Numbered from the stretch's first letter, positions 17,339 through 27,659 are shown. The stretch: 57,550 bases of DNA from Caryophanales bacterium (GCA_902363455.1 CABJAC010000008.1:1-57550), one strand, 5' to 3'. Numbers and translations: made by a program. The notes: a model not told the origin generated them from the letters alone.

Positions 17339-17379
17339 GTACAATAATAACGAAAGAAGAAAAGGAGTCTGATGCCACT

Positions 17380-18078
17380 ATGTTACGTACAATCATCTGG
17401 TTCATCTACTTTGGACTGGTTCTACCCCTTACATTACCATTTCTTCCGGGGGCAAAACGTCGAACGCATGCCGCACGGTACGCGTACACACAAAAAGTTG
17501 CACACGCCTGGGCAAACTCGTTGTTACGGGTTGCCGGCGTAAAAGTCCGTCTGACCGGTCAAGAACACATTCCGGCCGATCAACCGGTCGTCTTCATTGC
17601 CAATCATCAAGGTAATTTTGACGTTCCGATTCTACTCGGAAAAATTGATAAACCCAAAGCCTTCATCTCGAAAATCGAAGTCAATAAAATCCCAATCGTC
17701 AATGTCTGGATGAATCTGATGGGATGTGTCATGATTGACCGCAAAGACCGGCGCCAGTCCTTAAAAGCAATCCGGTCCGGGATCGAGACGATCAAAGATG
17801 GACAATCGATGATCATTTTCCCGGAAGGAACACGTTCAAAAGGTGGTCCGGTCGCTGAATTTAAAGCTGGCAGTTTTACACTCGCGACGTCAAGCGGAGC
17901 ACTCGTCGTTCCGATTGCGATTTCTGGCAGCTACCGCGTCATGGAGGAAACCGGTCGTATCCGACCGGCGACCGTCGATGTCACGATTTTAAAACCCATC
18001 GATCCTAAAACGATGTCTCAAAAAGAATTGGTCGTTTTGGTCGAACAACAAATCAAGGAAATTGTAGAAGGAGTCTGA
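17380..18078 (+). CDS. plsC: 1-acyl-sn-glycerol-3-phosphate acyltransferase
   Basis: 232 residues from the ATG at 17380. PlsC transfers an acyl chain to lysophosphatidate to make phosphatidate for membrane lipids. The H-x4-D catalytic motif is N-H-Q-G-N-F-D, and the substrate motif is F-P-E-G-T-R-S. One N-terminal hydrophobic segment anchors it. An in-frame start at 17254 would run through the preceding gene and terminator and is rejected. AAGGAG lies 12 bases upstream. The next gene starts one base after its stop. Confidence 0.92.
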   Translation: MLRTIIWFIYFGLVLPLTLPFLPGAKRRTHAARYAYTQKVAHAWANSLLRVAGVKVRLTGQEHIPADQPVVFIANHQGNFDVPILLGKIDKPKAFISKIEVNKIPIVNVWMNLMGCVMIDRKDRRQSLKAIRSGIETIKDGQSMIIFPEGTRSKGGPVAEFKAGSFTLATSSGALVVPIAISGSYRVMEETGRIRPATVDVTILKPIDPKTMSQKELVVLVEQQIKEIVEGV

Positions 18079-18079
18079 C

Positions 18080-19981
18080 ATGTTACTTAAAGTCGATCAA
18101 CTAAAAAAAGAATTCGCCGATAAAATTGTATTCGAAGACGTCACATTTTCCGTCAGTCCGGGTGACCGGATCGGCATCATCGGTGTAAACGGTACCGGAA
18201 AATCGACCCTGCTCCATATCTTGGCAGGACAAGAAACGGCTGATTTCGGTGAGTTGCATCATCCGAACGACTACCGGATCCGTCTACTTTCCCAGTCAAC
18301 GGATTATCCGGAAGATCAAACCGTCATGCAGGTTTTATTGTCAGGAAATACGCCGACCATTAATGCACTCCGGCATTATGAAGTCGCCCGCCTCGCTCTC
18401 GAGCAGGATCCGACGAACGAAACGTTATTGACACGCTTCATCAGTGCACAAACGGAAATCGATGCGGCAAATGCCTGGGATACCGAATCACGCCTAAAAA
18501 TGATTTTAAATAAACTCGGCATCACGAACCTTGAGGCAACGATTGGTTCCCTATCCGGCGGACAACGAAAACGGGTTGGTCTGGCAGAGGCTCTGCTCGA
18601 CGAAGCCGACCTCTTATTACTCGATGAGCCGACGAATGAACTCGATGCCGAAACCATTACTTGGCTCGAATCGCAAATCAAAGAATACCGTGGTGCCATC
18701 CTAATCATCACCCACGATCGTTATTTCTTAAACCGGGTCACAAACCACATGATGGAAATCGCAAACGGAACGGCTTATTTTTATGTAGGCAATTATGAAT
18801 CCTTTTTGGAAAAGCGCTCAGAACGGCGGGAACGGACTGCATCAATGGAAGAAAAACGCCAAAACATTCTACGCCGGGAACTTGCTTGGTTACGTCGGGG
18901 AGCAAAAGCGCGGACAACCAAACAAAAAGCACGGATTCAACGTGTGGATGCTCTGCAAGAACTGTCTTACGAAGAAGAAGAGGCCACCCTCGAAGTGCAG
19001 GTCGGTTCAACACGACTCGGAAAAAAAGTCATCGAGGCGCTTGAAGTCGGTCAACAGTTCGGTGACCGGACATTGTTTGACGGATTCAACTGGTTATTCG
19101 GCCGCAAGGAACGATACGGGATCGTCGGTCGTAACGGCAGTGGAAAGTCGACCCTCTTGTCCATTCTTGCAAAACGTTTGGAGCCGACGAGCGGTGAAGT
19201 CATCCATGGTGAAACCGTAAAGGTCGGATTTTATGGACAGTTTGCAGAGTTCAGTCATCCGGAGCGTCGTGTCATCGAAGAAGTCGAACGGATTGCCCAA
19301 GTCATTACTACGCTCGACGGTCAAGAAATTACAGCAAGCCAAATGCTTGAACAATTTTTATTCAAACCGGAAGCACAGTACAAACCGATCGGCAAGTTAT
19401 CCGGAGGTGAAAAGCGCCGCCTGAAGCTGTTGACGATTTTAATGGACGAGCCAAACGTACTTTTCCTCGATGAACCGACCAATGATTTAGACACAGAAAC
19501 ACTTTCCGTTTTGGAAGATTACTTGGACTCATTTCCCGGTACCGTCATCACGGTCAGCCATGACCGCTATTTCCTTGACCGTGCCGTCGATCGGTTGCTG
19601 GCATTCGAAGAGGGGCACGTCGTTTCTTATTATGGACAATACACGGATTATTTGGAGCAGCGGGAACTTCCGACCGGACCAACGGATGCTCTGTCTTTGC
19701 CGAAAGAACCGACCGTTACTGAGACAAGGACAGTTGAGGCACCTAAAAAATTAAGTTACCAAGAACAACTCGACTGGAAATCGATTGAATCTCAAATCGA
19801 GGAAGCCGAGTTACTTGCCGAATCCCTTGAACAACAACTCGCATTGTCCGGAAGTGATATAGGTCAGGTTAACGATCTGTACCAACAAATCGAACATGCT
19901 AAAGCCCAAATTGATCAGTTGATGGAGTATTGGACATACTTGTCCGAAAAAATCGAAGCCTACGAACAGTTTAAAAAGTAA
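18080..19981 (+). CDS. ABC-F ATPase, Uup-like
   Basis: 633 residues with two ABC ATPase domains and no membrane segments. Walker A motifs are G-V-N-G-T-G-K-S-T (about 34-42) and G-R-N-G-S-G-K-S-T, with L-S-G-G-Q and L-S-G-G-E signatures and D-E-P-T-N in both. A linker rich in Arg/Lys (about 250-300) is the P-site tRNA interaction motif, and a coiled coil (about 555-633) ends the protein, as in Uup. ABC-F proteins act on the ribosome; Uup-like ones aid translation and ribosome assembly. The gene is translationally coupled to plsC. Confidence 0.92.
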   Translation: MLLKVDQLKKEFADKIVFEDVTFSVSPGDRIGIIGVNGTGKSTLLHILAGQETADFGELHHPNDYRIRLLSQSTDYPEDQTVMQVLLSGNTPTINALRHYEVARLALEQDPTNETLLTRFISAQTEIDAANAWDTESRLKMILNKLGITNLEATIGSLSGGQRKRVGLAEALLDEADLLLLDEPTNELDAETITWLESQIKEYRGAILIITHDRYFLNRVTNHMMEIANGTAYFYVGNYESFLEKRSERRERTASMEEKRQNILRRELAWLRRGAKARTTKQKARIQRVDALQELSYEEEEATLEVQVGSTRLGKKVIEALEVGQQFGDRTLFDGFNWLFGRKERYGIVGRNGSGKSTLLSILAKRLEPTSGEVIHGETVKVGFYGQFAEFSHPERRVIEEVERIAQVITTLDGQEITASQMLEQFLFKPEAQYKPIGKLSGGEKRRLKLLTILMDEPNVLFLDEPTNDLDTETLSVLEDYLDSFPGTVITVSHDRYFLDRAVDRLLAFEEGHVVSYYGQYTDYLEQRELPTGPTDALSLPKEPTVTETRTVEAPKKLSYQEQLDWKSIESQIEEAELLAESLEQQLALSGSDIGQVNDLYQQIEHAKAQIDQLMEYWTYLSEKIEAYEQFKK

Positions 19982-19992
19982 TTTGCTCTTTT

Positions 19993-20044
19993 GAATAAAT
20001 CGTACCCTCGCGTCTTTCAGGCGGAGCGTACGATTTATTTTTTT
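19993..20044 (+). terminator. Strong terminator after the Uup-like gene
   Basis: AAATAAATCGTAC pairs with GTACGATTTATTT and is followed by TTTT. Confidence 0.9.
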
Positions 20045-20143
20045 GAAATGAATGAACCGGCAAAAAGCAGTGTATGATAGAAAAAAGAAAAAAAGTTAGC
20101 GGTTTCTACTTTTTCGTCATCCGTCATGTCAGGAGGCAGTTTA

Positions 20144-21934
20144 ATGCAACGTTCTTCCTATTTCATCAAATGGTTTCCCGTTCTATTTTTAATTTCGGCT
20201 GTCCCGGTCATGATTTCCTATGCTGATCCATCGATTCCAACCCTTGTCATCGAACAAGTTTCACAATATCTTTCCTTGATTCTAATTGCTTTCTTCATTC
20301 TCGTTGCTTATCAAAAAGAACGGTTGCTTATCGTTCCAAGGCGTAACTTTTGGTTGCTTGCCTTAGGTTCTTTATCGTTATCCGTAATCGGTTCAATTTT
20401 AGAAACGCTTCACCTGTTCACTTCACTTCCTTACATATCAGGACTCCATAGTCTGATGTTATTCTCTTTGTCCCATTATTTATTTTTATATGCGATTTTT
20501 TACCGGATTGTCTCTAAAAAAAGTTTTGGTCAACATGTGTTAGCTTTTATGGATGCGATGATTTTAGTGATTTTTTTAGCACTTGTCGCCTTTCATATTC
20601 TAAACGGATTGGTGGACCCGACGATTAACATGTTCCCCTATTCGCTCGTCGTCTTCGTCAATACATCGCTTGGTCTGTTTGTTTTTTTCTACTTTTTCTT
20701 TATTCAAGACACACACTGGGTTTCGCGGACAACATTGTTTTTATTATTTTTATCGATTTTCATTCGTGGTCTGTATGAGATATCATCCGTTTACTTTCCG
20801 GCATTTACGAGCCAGTATTTGATGTTTTCGCCGATTCTGATTCGATTGGCCCAAAGTGCGGCAATTCTTTGGCACATTGATCATATCCATGAAGGAACCA
20901 ACACCTCATCGATTGTACGTCGGGCCTGGCTTCCCCTTCTGTCACTCCCGTTGTTTTTTCACTACCTTATGGAACAACAAGGAGAAAAACGAGATCTCTT
21001 CATCATTTTATTTTTATTGATCATCCGGCAAATTTTAATTACGAGACAGCATACCTCGATCGTCCGACAACTCGATACCCGTAATGAACAATTAGCTGAA
21101 CGCGTCGGACGACGAACGGAACAGATTAAGGAAAGCGAACAGCAAGTAATTCCGCTGTTTTTAGGACATCCTGATCCGATTATCCGTTTTAATCAAATGG
21201 AGCAACCAATTTATGCGAATCGGGCAGCGCAACACATATTTGGTCTTCCCGCAATGACCATTGAGAAGACCACTGATGCCCTTTATCATCTCCAAACCGC
21301 TTTGACTTCAGGTGTTTCGTCTTATGAAAATGAGTTAAAACAACAATTCGAGTTAATGACCATTCCAATCGTGATTGCGCAGGCTCCAGTCGGTCGTTTC
21401 TTGATTCTTCATGATGTAACCGATCGAATGAACCGACAACGACAAATTGAATATCATGCCTATCATGATGGATTAACAGGTATCAGGAACCGCAGGGCGC
21501 TCGAAAAAACCTTTCATCAAATGGTACCTGCACTTCATTATTTAGCCTTAATTGATTTGGACGGTTTCAAACAGATTAACGATACCTACGGTCATGAAGC
21601 AGGCGACTATGTGCTGGTGGAAGTCGCCCGGCGTCTTTCGAAAGGGCTCCAGTCCGATGAATCCGTTTATCGTCTCGGTGGTGACGAGTTTGCTTTCCTG
21701 ACCACTGCTGAAGATGAGCTGTCCTTGAGACGGCGCTGCAAACTGTTGATGCAGCCGATTAGTTCTTCTTACATGCATCAGGGACAAACATTACACATTA
21801 CAGCAAGCGTCGGCGTGGCGCACTATCCCGCAGACTCCAGTCTTGAGCAATGGTTGAAACATGCTGATCTCGCCATGTATCGGGTTAAACATCAAGAAAA
21901 AAACGGCATCAGCATCTATCCATTCGATTTTTGA
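20144..21934 (+). CDS. Membrane-bound diguanylate cyclase
   Basis: 596 residues from the ATG at 20144 (AGGAGG seven bases upstream; the ATG at 20126 is not supported). Nine or so hydrophobic helices (about 10-300) form a membrane sensor, followed by a short coiled linker, a PAS-like domain (about 345-430) and a GGDEF domain with the active motif G-G-D-E-F and the substrate segment D-L-D-G-F-K-Q-I-N-D. It should make c-di-GMP from GTP. The inhibitory RxxD site upstream of GGDEF is replaced by Q-S-D-E, so product inhibition is probably absent. Confidence 0.92.
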   Translation: MQRSSYFIKWFPVLFLISAVPVMISYADPSIPTLVIEQVSQYLSLILIAFFILVAYQKERLLIVPRRNFWLLALGSLSLSVIGSILETLHLFTSLPYISGLHSLMLFSLSHYLFLYAIFYRIVSKKSFGQHVLAFMDAMILVIFLALVAFHILNGLVDPTINMFPYSLVVFVNTSLGLFVFFYFFFIQDTHWVSRTTLFLLFLSIFIRGLYEISSVYFPAFTSQYLMFSPILIRLAQSAAILWHIDHIHEGTNTSSIVRRAWLPLLSLPLFFHYLMEQQGEKRDLFIILFLLIIRQILITRQHTSIVRQLDTRNEQLAERVGRRTEQIKESEQQVIPLFLGHPDPIIRFNQMEQPIYANRAAQHIFGLPAMTIEKTTDALYHLQTALTSGVSSYENELKQQFELMTIPIVIAQAPVGRFLILHDVTDRMNRQRQIEYHAYHDGLTGIRNRRALEKTFHQMVPALHYLALIDLDGFKQINDTYGHEAGDYVLVEVARRLSKGLQSDESVYRLGGDEFAFLTTAEDELSLRRRCKLLMQPISSSYMHQGQTLHITASVGVAHYPADSSLEQWLKHADLAMYRVKHQEKNGISIYPFDF

Positions 21935-21970
21935 AGTCGGAATCGAAGTACACTTCTCCTGTTTCTACAA

Positions 21971-22021
21971 AAAAGCACGCTTCCTGCATTTTCTTTTCGA
22001 AAATGCAGGAAGCGTGCTTTA
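21971..22021. terminator. Bidirectional terminator
   Basis: A perfect stem of more than 20 bp (AAAGCACGCTTCCTGCATTTTC and its complement) separates the convergent cyclase and the unknown gene at 22042. The minus side is followed by TTTTTTG. Confidence 0.92.
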
Positions 22022-22041
22022 AAATTGTCTTTTACTGATTC

Positions 22042-22686
22042 TTATTCTTCAGGACGTGGTGCAATATTTCCCTCTTCGATGTCAAGCAACAAATCAATCA
22101 GCTCGGCGCAAAATTCCGGATACTGCCGTAACAAGGCATCGTCACCCACCTCATCCACAAAATCCGCTAACAGAATCCGGACTTCCGGCACAAGTGCTTT
22201 CGCAACCTTCATGTAGGCAATCGCAAATCGCCACTTCCCGGAAATATAGAGAAGTTTTCCAATCAATAAATCACCGATTTCGACTTCGATCTCTGCTAAA
22301 TCAGTCTGATAGGTTTGTTTAGACATAATATCAACGACTCCATGTTCTTCAACGAGAAACAAGGAAGGTACCGGATCCGCCAAGCCGCGTAAAGCACGAT
22401 ACAGCCCAGGCGACATATCTTCTTTGACTTGTTCGAGAAAACGACCGTGTGGTGTCTTCCCTTGTTCATCTGTCTCGTAGAAGATGGCCCAATCGACGAA
22501 TAAATCACGGAATAACTCGGCGTCCTTTAAATACCATCGTCCTTCCGTTGCAATTTCTTCGATGAATGCGACCCAATCCGTACTTCTCGCTGTCGCCGCT
22601 TCTTGGTACATCGTTTTCAGCGCCGTATTCATCTCCGCTTCAGATACTGACGTCGGAAAAGGAATGATTTTTCGTTCGCTCTTCAT
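22042..22686 (-). CDS. Unknown cytoplasmic protein, helicase-linked
   Basis: 214 residues, acidic (E/D-rich), mostly helical by composition, no membrane segments and no motif I recognise. Its ATG overlaps the stop of the YfmL-like helicase gene (ATGA), so the two are translationally coupled and it may act in the same RNA process. It ends at the bidirectional terminator. Confidence 0.8.
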   Translation of the reverse strand: MKSERKIIPFPTSVSEAEMNTALKTMYQEAATARSTDWVAFIEEIATEGRWYLKDAELFRDLFVDWAIFYETDEQGKTPHGRFLEQVKEDMSPGLYRALRGLADPVPSLFLVEEHGVVDIMSKQTYQTDLAEIEVEIGDLLIGKLLYISGKWRFAIAYMKVAKALVPEVRILLADFVDEVGDDALLRQYPEFCAELIDLLLDIEEGNIAPRPEE

Positions 22687-23858
22687 CGTGTCGGTCCTTT
22701 CCGGTGTGGGTTCGCCGGGCGTTTAATGGTTTTGGGTTCAGTTTCTTCCCGTTTTGGAATCACTTCCCCACGATAAATCTCCATTTCTTCTAATTCCACA
22801 CCCATTTGTTTAGTTAACGTCTTCAGGTGTCTCAAATCGTGATCTGTCACAAGGGCCAATACCATTCCAGAAGCATTTCCACGTCCCGTCCGTCCAGAAC
22901 GGTGTACGAAATCATCAAAGGATTCAGGTAAATCATAGTGCACGACATGCGTAACGGCTTCAATATCGAGTCCGCGGGCCGCAAGTCCTGTCGTCACGAG
23001 CAACGGGAATTCCCCCCGTTTGTATGAGCGGAGTGTTTCCATCCGTTCCCGTTTTCCTTTTTCAGCGTCAAGAATTCGGTATTTTAATGAGAACTTACTC
23101 AGTTCGCCGTTTAACGGTCCGAGGAATGAACGGTTGTTGATGAACGTCAATACCTTCGCACCCTGCATGTTCGCCAGTCGACGCAAATATTCTGGCTTAA
23201 GACGGCGTGACATCTCGATATAACCAAATTTCACTTGCGTACTCATAACACGCTCCACTTTAATCCGTGCAGGCTCATTCGCAAATAACGTTTTTCCCCA
23301 TTCGGCTGTCCGTTCCGGTAAAGTCGCCGAGATGAAGGCCAGTTGACGATCACGCAGCGCACTGTTGGCAATCCGAGTTGCTGAAACACTCATTCCACTC
23401 TCATAAATTTGATCGGCTTCATCGAGAACAATCAATTTTACCTTATGCATCTTTAGTTTTTTAGAATCAATCAGTTCAACAAGTCGTCCCGGCGTCCCGA
23501 CAATGATCTGTGGTTTTTTCTTCAGACGCTCATGCTGACGTTTGAGTTCGACGCCGCCAATAAAAGCACCTGATTTAATGCCGCTTCCTTGCGAAAACAG
23601 TTGGATGACTTGATGAATCTGCATGACCAGTTCACGTGTCGGTGCTGTAATCACGACTTGAATATGCGGTTCATTCTCATCGATCAATTCTAATGCCGGG
23701 ATGACATATGCTAATGTTTTCCCGGTCCCAGTCGGTGCTTCAACCAACACATCTTTTCTTTCGCGTAATAATGGAATTGCCTGTTCTTGAACCGGCATCA
23801 TTTTTTCGAAGCGGGCGCGTTCCCATGCTTCTGTAATAAAAGGTTTCATAAAGTCCAT
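22683..23858 (-). CDS. DEAD-box RNA helicase, YfmL-like
   Basis: 391 residues. The minimal helicase core: Walker A A-P-T-G-T-G-K-T, P-T-R-E-L, D-E-A-D, S-A-T, R-G-L-D and H-R-S-G-R-T-G-R-G, with only a short basic tail. Size and tail match B. subtilis YfmL, which aids ribosome biogenesis. It is the second DEAD-box helicase of the window and differs from cshA by lacking the long RG-rich tail. It probably shares a transcript with the 143-aa gene 28 bases upstream and the 214-aa gene downstream. Confidence 0.9.
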   Translation of the reverse strand: MDFMKPFITEAWERARFEKMMPVQEQAIPLLRERKDVLVEAPTGTGKTLAYVIPALELIDENEPHIQVVITAPTRELVMQIHQVIQLFSQGSGIKSGAFIGGVELKRQHERLKKKPQIIVGTPGRLVELIDSKKLKMHKVKLIVLDEADQIYESGMSVSATRIANSALRDRQLAFISATLPERTAEWGKTLFANEPARIKVERVMSTQVKFGYIEMSRRLKPEYLRRLANMQGAKVLTFINNRSFLGPLNGELSKFSLKYRILDAEKGKRERMETLRSYKRGEFPLLVTTGLAARGLDIEAVTHVVHYDLPESFDDFVHRSGRTGRGNASGMVLALVTDHDLRHLKTLTKQMGVELEEMEIYRGEVIPKREETEPKTIKRPANPHRKGPTR

Positions 23859-23886
23859 AACGTGTATTCTCCTACTCTCTTATGCA

Positions 23887-24318
23887 TCATTCTGTGACAT
23901 ATTCAAATTGATCGGTCGTTTCGTCACGTAAACCACGCAACGTTTGCGTATACTCATTTCCTGCATCGATGAGCCGGATATGATATACCACTTCATTGTC
24001 ATTTTTTATTTCTTCCGTCAAAATTTCAAACCCTTGAATGACCCGGTCTTGAAGCTCGTCCGCCAGTTTCGGAAACTGACTGAGCACCGGATAATCGAAT
24101 CGGACATCACTCGGACGACGTATCAGCTTCGCCAAGTATTTTTCTTTGTATCCGATAAAGTCTTCAAAATCAAAGTCATCTTCAAAACGAATCCAAAACC
24201 CGTCTTCTTCAAACTCCGTAATCATTCCCGTTCGTGGCGTTCCTTCAGTCGATACTTTTAACGTCACCCAATCACCTGTTCTATAATCGGCACGGTCTTC
24301 CAACAGCAAAAAATCCAT
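23887..24318 (-). CDS. Acidic protein of unknown function
   Basis: 143 residues from the ATG at 24318, eight bases after GGAGG; a GTG at 24333 is the alternative. The N-terminal half has a small SH3-like look (D-W-V-T-L-K-V, G-M-I-T-E-F-E-E-D-G-F-W-I-R-F). I do not recognise a family. It heads the helicase cluster. A Fnr/CRP-like box (24392-24407) lies about 40 bases before a possible TATGAC -10 box on this strand, so the cluster could respond to oxygen. Confidence 0.75.
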   Translation of the reverse strand: MDFLLLEDRADYRTGDWVTLKVSTEGTPRTGMITEFEEDGFWIRFEDDFDFEDFIGYKEKYLAKLIRRPSDVRFDYPVLSQFPKLADELQDRVIQGFEILTEEIKNDNEVVYHIRLIDAGNEYTQTLRGLRDETTDQFEYVTE

Positions 24319-24391
24319 TTCATGCACCTCCACGGTCTATATTCCCTTTTTCATTGTCAACGATACGTCATAAAAATACAAGATAACCTGG

Positions 24392-24407
24392 TGTGACTTT
24401 TATCACC
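24392..24407. promoter_or_regulatory. Fnr/CRP-type operator in the pflB upstream region
   Basis: TGTGA-CTTTTA-TCACC matches the Fnr/CRP consensus TGTGA-N6-TCACA at all but one position. It lies between the divergent 143-aa gene and pflB. For pflB a TATGAA box at 24433-24438 would put it near -45; for the minus gene it would be near -40. An Fnr regulator gene occurs at 37100. Confidence 0.6.
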
Positions 24408-24598
24408 CTTCAAACTGTCTTGTTCAGATGAGTATGAAAATAGTGATACAGATTCTAAAATATGGCTGTATTTCGCCCTTTTTCTGTTTTCCGAGCATAT
24501 TCCGATAACTGGTACACATTTGAGTGACTCCTTATATACCAACGTTTTTCAAGTCTCCCACGCTTTCACCGGGATGTAAAACTCTTCTCACCTTATGT

Positions 24599-24628
24599 TT
24601 GTTACACTATTCACATAAGGGATATATC
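24599..24628 (+). promoter_or_regulatory. pflB promoter with a Rex-like site
   Basis: TTGTTAC-ACTA-TTCACAT (24599-24616) resembles the Rex redox operator TTGTGAA-N4-TTCACAA. It sits on a possible promoter, TTGTTA (24599-24604) and TATATC (24623-24628) 18 bases apart. An outer inverted repeat CCTTATGT/ACATAAGG (24591-24620) frames it. Rex control of pyruvate formate-lyase is known in related Firmicutes; no rex gene is in the window. Confidence 0.45.
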
Positions 24629-24665
24629 TTGGACTGATCACCTTACAAACAAAGGAGTGTTCGTG

Positions 24666-26915
24666 ATGTTACTTGAAAAAACACCAGCATGGCAACAATT
24701 CGAAACAGGAACGTGGAACGATCAGATTGACGTAGCTGATTTCATCCGTCGAAATCGGACAGAATACCGAGGGGATGATCAGTTTCTTGCAGGTCCAACA
24801 GTTGCTACGGAAACACTGTGGCAACAAATCATGAATTTGACAAGCGAAGAGCGGACACGCGGTGGTGTATATGCCGTCGACGCTGCGACACCATCAACAA
24901 TCCTGTCACATGGTCCTGGATACCTCGATCGTGACTTAGAAAAAGTCGTCGGTCTCCAAACGGATGAACCGTTCAAACGCTCGATTCACCCGAACGGCGG
25001 CATCCGGATGGTCAACGATGCGCTCGAGGCTTATGGTTTTAAGGCAGACCCTACCGTGACACGGACGTTCAGTGAATACCGGAAAACACATAATCAAGGT
25101 GTCTTCGATGCCTATACTCCCGAAATGCGCGCCGCTCGAAAAGCAGGTATCATCACCGGACTTCCAGATGCTTACGGACGTGGTCGGATCATCGGTGATT
25201 ACCGTCGCGTTGCGTTATACGGAACAGCGTACTTGATTGAGCAACGGAAACAAGACTTACAGAACCGTGGTGGCTTTTTGTCCGAATCGATGATTCGCGA
25301 CCGTGAGGAAATGAATGAGCAAATTCGTGCGTTGCAGGAACTGACCGAACTCGGCAATCGTTATGATTGTGACCTGTCCCGTCCTGCGGAAACGGCACAA
25401 GAGGCGTTCCAGTGGGTCTACCTCGCTTATCTTGCTGCCATCAAGGAACAAAACGGTGCCGCGATGTCGCTTGGCCGCGTCTCAACGTTCCTCGATATTT
25501 ATATCGAACGTGATTTGCAGACCGGACGCTTAACGGAAAAAACCGCTCAGGAGCTCGTCGATCATTTTGTCATGAAACTGCGGATCGTCAAATTCCTTCG
25601 GACACCGGACTACAATGATTTGTTCTCCGGCGATCCAACCTGGGTTACGGAATCGATCGGCGGGATGAGTGAAGACGGCCGCTCAAACGTCACGAAAAGT
25701 TCGTTCCGCTTCTTACAAACACTTGTCAATCTCGGTCCGGCCCCTGAACCAAACTTGACCGTCCTTTGGTCGACGCAATTGCCGCGCGGCTTCAAGGAAT
25801 TTTGTGCGAAAATGTCGATTCTGTCCAGTTCGATCCAGTACGAGAACGACGATTTGATGTTGCCGGTTTATGGCGATGATTACGGCATCGCGTGTTGTGT
25901 CTCTGCCATGAAAATCGGAAAACAGATGCAATTTTTCGGAGCACGCGCGAACTTGGCAAAAGCGCTCCTCTATACGTTAAATGGCGGCATCGATGAAAAA
26001 CTCAAAATCCAAGTTGCGCCGAAAACCGATTTGATTCTCGACGATGTCTTGGATTATGAAACGGTCATGGCGGCTTACGACCGTCAGCTCGACTGGTTGG
26101 CCGAACTGTACGTCAACACATTAAACGTCATCCACTTCATGCACGATAAATACAGTTATGAACGCATCGAGATGGCGTTGCATGATCCGGAAATCCTCCG
26201 GACGATGGCATGCGGGATCGCCGGGCTGTCCGTCGTCGCTGACAGTCTGTCCGCCATCCGCTATGCCAAAGTCTCACCGGTTCGCGACGAGAACGGACTC
26301 GCCGTTGACTTCAAGATCGAAGGAGACTTCCCGAAATTCGGAAACAATGATGCCCGTGTCGATCAGATGGCGGTTGATCTTGTCAAACTCTTCATGGAAA
26401 AAATCCGAAAACATCCGACTTACCGCGATGCCTTACCGACTCAATCCGTCTTGACGATTACTTCAAATGTCGTCTACGGCAAAAAGACCGGTAATACACC
26501 AGACGGTCGTCGTGCCGGCGAGCCGTTCGCACCCGGGGCCAATCCGATGCACGGACGAGATACGAATGGCGCTGTTGCTGCACTGACCTCCGTCGGGAAA
26601 TTACCGTATGAGCATGCACTCGACGGCATCTCCTATACGTTCTCGATTGTTCCAAAAGCACTCGGTAAGGATGAACCGACACGGATTCAAAACACCGTCG
26701 GATTGCTCGACGGCTATATGGGCGGAACCACCTCGAAAGGACACCATTTAAACGTCAATGTCTTTGACCGCGAAACCTTGCTCGATGCGATGGAACATCC
26801 GGAACTCTATCCACAACTGACAATCCGTGTTTCCGGTTACGCCGTCAACTTCATCAAGTTGACCCGTGAACAACAGATCGACGTCATCAACCGGACATTC
26901 CACGGAGCACTTTAA
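24666..26915 (+). CDS. pflB: Pyruvate formate-lyase
   Basis: 749 residues, the normal length. It splits pyruvate and CoA into acetyl-CoA and formate during anaerobic growth. The catalytic pair Cys410-Cys411 (I-A-C-C-V-S) and the glycyl-radical site Gly724 (R-V-S-G-Y-A-V) are both present. AAAGGAG lies eight bases before the ATG at 24666; upstream GTG codons overlap that site and are rejected. The activase gene follows after 21 bases. The 347-base gap upstream holds Fnr-like and Rex-like sites, fitting oxygen and redox control. Confidence 0.97.
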   Translation: MLLEKTPAWQQFETGTWNDQIDVADFIRRNRTEYRGDDQFLAGPTVATETLWQQIMNLTSEERTRGGVYAVDAATPSTILSHGPGYLDRDLEKVVGLQTDEPFKRSIHPNGGIRMVNDALEAYGFKADPTVTRTFSEYRKTHNQGVFDAYTPEMRAARKAGIITGLPDAYGRGRIIGDYRRVALYGTAYLIEQRKQDLQNRGGFLSESMIRDREEMNEQIRALQELTELGNRYDCDLSRPAETAQEAFQWVYLAYLAAIKEQNGAAMSLGRVSTFLDIYIERDLQTGRLTEKTAQELVDHFVMKLRIVKFLRTPDYNDLFSGDPTWVTESIGGMSEDGRSNVTKSSFRFLQTLVNLGPAPEPNLTVLWSTQLPRGFKEFCAKMSILSSSIQYENDDLMLPVYGDDYGIACCVSAMKIGKQMQFFGARANLAKALLYTLNGGIDEKLKIQVAPKTDLILDDVLDYETVMAAYDRQLDWLAELYVNTLNVIHFMHDKYSYERIEMALHDPEILRTMACGIAGLSVVADSLSAIRYAKVSPVRDENGLAVDFKIEGDFPKFGNNDARVDQMAVDLVKLFMEKIRKHPTYRDALPTQSVLTITSNVVYGKKTGNTPDGRRAGEPFAPGANPMHGRDTNGAVAALTSVGKLPYEHALDGISYTFSIVPKALGKDEPTRIQNTVGLLDGYMGGTTSKGHHLNVNVFDRETLLDAMEHPELYPQLTIRVSGYAVNFIKLTREQQIDVINRTFHGAL

Positions 26916-26936
26916 CGAAGAAAGGACTGAAGGATT

Positions 26937-27659
26937 ATGACATACGGAACGATTCATTCTGTTGAATCTTGCGGGACAGTGGACGGACCCGGTATTCGCT
27001 TCATCGTCTTTACGCAAGGTTGCCCCTTACGTTGCCAATATTGCCATAACGCGGATACGTGGGAATTCGGATGTGGTCGTTCCGTTTCCGCGACAGCGAT
27101 TGTCGAAGAAGCGGAAAGTTATCGGTCCTTCTTTGATGCGACAGGCGGCGGTATCACGTTTTCCGGCGGAGAGCCGCTTGCCCAACCGGAGTTTCTTGAA
27201 GCTGCCCTGCGAGAAGCGAAACAAAAAGGATTGCACACGGTCATTGATACGGCTGGCTCGGTCGTGCCTAAAAATCTCGATCGTATCCTCGACTACACGG
27301 ATCTGGTTTTACTCGATATCAAACATATCGATGATGCGACCTGCCGGCTGCTGACCGGTCGGAGTAATGCCAATACGCTCGCCTTTGCGAAACGGTTAGC
27401 CGAACGAAATATTCCGGTCTGGATTCGCCACGTGCTGGTCCCGGGTTTGACGATGACGGAAACTTTCCTCCGTCAGACCGGTGAATTCATCCGAACGCTC
27501 GGCAATGTCGAACGGGTCGAAGTCCTTCCCTATCATCAGCTCGGCGTCTACAAGTGGGAAGCACTTGGTCTTGACTATCCGTTAAAAGACGTCCTTCCCC
27601 CGAGCATGGAAGAAGCAACGGCTGCTCAAGCATTACTCGATTCTTACTTGTCTTGCTGA
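26937..27659 (+). CDS. pflA: Pyruvate formate-lyase activating enzyme
   Basis: 240 residues. A radical-SAM enzyme that creates the glycyl radical on PflB. The CX3CX2C cluster motif is Cys29, Cys33 and Cys36 (G-C-P-L-R-C-Q-Y-C-H-N), followed by the G-G-E motif (F-S-G-G-E-P) that binds SAM. It is co-transcribed with pflB. A promoter for the next gene overlaps its last codons. Confidence 0.96.
   Translation: MTYGTIHSVESCGTVDGPGIRFIVFTQGCPLRCQYCHNADTWEFGCGRSVSATAIVEEAESYRSFFDATGGGITFSGGEPLAQPEFLEAALREAKQKGLHTVIDTAGSVVPKNLDRILDYTDLVLLDIKHIDDATCRLLTGRSNANTLAFAKRLAERNIPVWIRHVLVPGLTMTETFLRQTGEFIRTLGNVERVEVLPYHQLGVYKWEALGLDYPLKDVLPPSMEEATAAQALLDSYLSC

Noticed and set aside
17254..17379. N-terminal extension of PlsC
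   Set aside because: It would read through the previous gene's end and a terminator; no ribosome site precedes it, and the family start fits 17380.
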